DNA of 8,680 nt from Treponema sp. GTDB taxonomy: Bacteria > Spirochaetota > Spirochaetia > Treponematales > Treponemataceae. The position numbers were made by a program, and so were the translations under genes. Positions 6,980-8,680 of this stretch are shown here, in pieces. Every line of letters starts with the position of its first letter. Position 1 is the stretch's first letter. The notes beneath the pieces are model-generated. The model saw only the letters and a program-made list of their open reading frames with translations. It ran no database searches and had not been told where the DNA came from. The stretch is from the NCBI GenBank assembly GCA_024699205.1, contig JAILQA010000383.1:1-8680 (forward strand). The letters run 5' to 3'.

Positions 6980-8680
6980 AAAGAATATGCCTCCTTGCGG
7001 AGTGCTTCAACTTCTCCTTCCGGCAGGAACGGGCTCATATCTTCAAGGCTAGGAGAAATCATAGAACCATCTGGAAGGCGTTTTGCACCAAGCTTCGGAG
7101 CAAAGAACTGATCAGGATCAATCAATGCTTCTATAATTACAGGTCCTTCAATTTCAAGTGCGTTTTTAAGATCTTCTTTGATTGTTGAAACTTTTTCGAT
7201 TTTTGCATAAGGCAGTCTGTAGGCATATGCAATGCGTTCAAGTTCAGGGAATGATAAATCTTCGCTTTCTTCACCAACCCCGACTTCACAATGATTTGAA
7301 AAAAGATTTCTCTGAGTCTGACGGATTGAGTGATATCCTGAATTATTTAGAACCACAATCTTAATGTTCATTTTATTCTGGAAAACTGTCTGCAGCTCCT
7401 GAATATTCATCTGAAGGCTTCCGTCACCTTCTATGCAGATTGTTCTTGAAAAACGCGCATTTCTACGTGCAACGCTTACACCAAGTGAAGCTGGAAGCCC
7501 ATAGCCCATTGCCGCACAGCCTGAATTTGTAAAAAGCCTCGTGTTCTTTTTAATTGTTGCTGCTTGAAATGAACAGACGCAGGCACTTCCGTTACTTGTA
7601 ACAACGGCATCATTTTCATCAAGCTGTTTGAAAAGCTCGTCCAAAAAAACATAAGGATTTATTGGAGATTCTTTTTTACGGTATTCTTCAAGGCATGCAG
7701 GATATTTTTTATTTACATTCTTTCCCCATTCAATCCATTTTGAATGATCTGTCGGTGTATATTCCATACGGTTCAAAACTGAAATAACATTCTTTACATC
7801 TGTATGAACAGGCAGGTCAATATTAAGTGTAGGCTTTTGAAGTTCTGCCGGGTCAATATCAACAACAATTTTATATGCATCCTTTGCAAAATTTTCCCAG
7901 TTGTAGCTTATCTGACGGATATTAAGCCTGCATCCTAGCACTAAAAGAACGTCAGAAAACTGGGTAACAAAATTTCCTCCACGGGTTCCCTGAGTACCTG
8001 GTCTTCCGCAGTAATAAGGATTATCATCAGGAATTGCATCGTGAGCGTTCCAGGCTGTAACAACTGGAATCTTCAATTTTTCAACAAGCTTCAGAAAATC
8101 ATCGTATGCACCGGAAAGTCTGATCGCTTCGCCGGCAAAAAGAACAGGACGCTTTGCATTTTTTATTTTTTCAAGAATTACGCGGGCTTTTTCTTCTGTA
8201 AAGGCTGGCGGGACTTCTCTTGAATCTTCTGCATTATTGTAATGACGTAGTTTATCAGTTTCGATTATTGCCCCCTGAACATTCAAAGGAATGTCGAGCC
8301 AGCAGGGGCCCGGACGTCCGTTTTTTGCAAGATAAAGTGCCTTCTCAAGAATATAGGCAATATCATCAGGATTTTCTATCATCACTGCATATTTTGTCAT
8401 GCAGCGCACTGCATCTGTAATGTTAAACTCCTGATCTCCAAGCTGACGGAGTGGAACTCTTGTAGAGCGGATTGTTGTTGAAAATTTTACCTGACCGGAA
8501 ATTACAAGCATCGGAATAGAATCAAGCCACCCGCCCATAACACCGGTAATTGCATTGGTTCCACCAGGGCCGCTTGTTACACAGACCGCAGCGATGTTTC
8601 GACTGTAGCGGGCGTATCCTTCTGCTGCAATCGCACAGGCCTGCTCGTGATGATTGTAAGTGCAGTGCAATCCTTCTTTA
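6976..8680 (-). CDS. Acetolactate-synthase-like ThDP-dependent enzyme, 5'-truncated by the window edge; possible YerE-type sugar acyltransferase
   Basis: Thiamine-diphosphate enzyme of the acetolactate synthase large-subunit fold. The frame is open to the right edge (KEGLHCTYNHHEQACA), and homologous sequence precedes the TTG at 8670, so that codon is internal. About 567 residues are visible and roughly 40-50 N-terminal ones are missing. Numbered from the 8670 codon: the activating Glu is E9 in NHHEQA, then VTSGPGGTNAITGV (31-44). The middle domain spans about 160-300, and the ThDP/Mg motif runs from GDGS (415-418) to LNN (441-443). The tail LEDMSPFLPEGE is typical of versions found in polysaccharide loci. 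Housekeeping acetolactate synthase would usually sit with ilvN/ilvC; here it lies beside CDP-3,6-dideoxyhexose genes and is coupled to an aldolase. That fits YerE, which transfers an acetyl unit from pyruvate to CDP-4-keto-3,6-dideoxyglucose. Fold is certain; the sugar role is inferred from context. Confidence 0.88.
   Translation of the reverse strand, partial: KEGLHCTYNHHEQACAIAAEGYARYSRNIAAVCVTSGPGGTNAITGVMGGWLDSIPMLVISGQVKFSTTIRSTRVPLRQLGDQEFNITDAVRCMTKYAVMIENPDDIAYILEKALYLAKNGRPGPCWLDIPLNVQGAIIETDKLRHYNNAEDSREVPPAFTEEKARVILEKIKNAKRPVLFAGEAIRLSGAYDDFLKLVEKLKIPVVTAWNAHDAIPDDNPYYCGRPGTQGTRGGNFVTQFSDVLLVLGCRLNIRQISYNWENFAKDAYKIVVDIDPAELQKPTLNIDLPVHTDVKNVISVLNRMEYTPTDHSKWIEWGKNVNKKYPACLEEYRKKESPINPYVFLDELFKQLDENDAVVTSNGSACVCSFQAATIKKNTRLFTNSGCAAMGYGLPASLGVSVARRNARFSRTICIEGDGSLQMNIQELQTVFQNKMNIKIVVLNNSGYHSIRQTQRNLFSNHCEVGVGEESEDLSFPELERIAYAYRLPYAKIEKVSTIKEDLKNALEIEGPVIIEALIDPDQFFAPKLGAKRLPDGSMISPSLEDMSPFLPEGEVEALRKEAYSL
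6990..6996 (-). promoter_or_regulatory. Strong ribosome binding site of the aldolase-fusion gene
   Basis: On the minus strand AAGGAGG stands ten bases before the ATG at 6979, inside the end of the ThDP gene. It is the strongest Shine-Dalgarno match in the window and, with the ATGA overlap, fixes this start and predicts efficient coupled translation. Confidence 0.85.

Noticed and set aside
8668..8670. TTG as the true start of the ThDP gene
   Set aside because: The frame stays open to the window edge, and the known fold needs about 40-50 residues before the HEQ motif; the start lies outside the window.

Overview
The window is 8.7 kb of densely packed surface-polysaccharide (O-antigen or capsule-type) sugar biosynthesis DNA from a low-GC bacterium. 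It looks like an anaerobe with AT-rich codon use; a Treponema-like spirochaete or another gut or rumen anaerobe would fit, but this is an impression from codon use and gene style, not a demonstrated assignment. No RNA gene, insertion sequence, CRISPR array or replication origin is visible, and no gap between genes is longer than about 40 bases.

Left block, plus strand (1-4687): rfbF (start cut by the window edge), rfbG and rfbH, the three-enzyme route from glucose-1-phosphate to CDP-4-keto-3,6-dideoxyglucose. An RmlC-like cupin epimerase and a two-membrane-segment GT2 glycosyltransferase of the GtrB/DPM1 type follow. Gaps are 41, 2 and 31 bases, then an ATGA overlap, so this reads as one operon.

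Right block, minus strand (4684-8680, transcribed leftward): an acetolactate-synthase-like ThDP enzyme (start beyond the right edge), an HMGL/DRE-TIM aldolase fused to a second Rossmann-like domain, and a HAD-IA phosphatase. These three are also tightly coupled: an ATGA overlap, then a start at or just after the upstream stop codon. The two blocks converge and their terminal stop codons overlap.

How they may work together: RfbF/G/H make a CDP-4-ketosugar. A ThDP enzyme of the acetolactate-synthase fold is what Yersinia (YerE) uses to add a two-carbon acetyl branch from pyruvate to exactly this ketosugar, giving yersiniose. The simplest reading is a locus for a branched-chain 3,6-dideoxyhexose, perhaps with a longer branch, because an aldolase and a phosphatase accompany the ThDP enzyme and could supply a non-pyruvate 2-keto acid. 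The E1 reductase partner (RfbI/DdhD/AscD type) and the final ketoreductase are not in the window. The aldolase-Rossmann fusion and this three-gene module are the least familiar part of the window.
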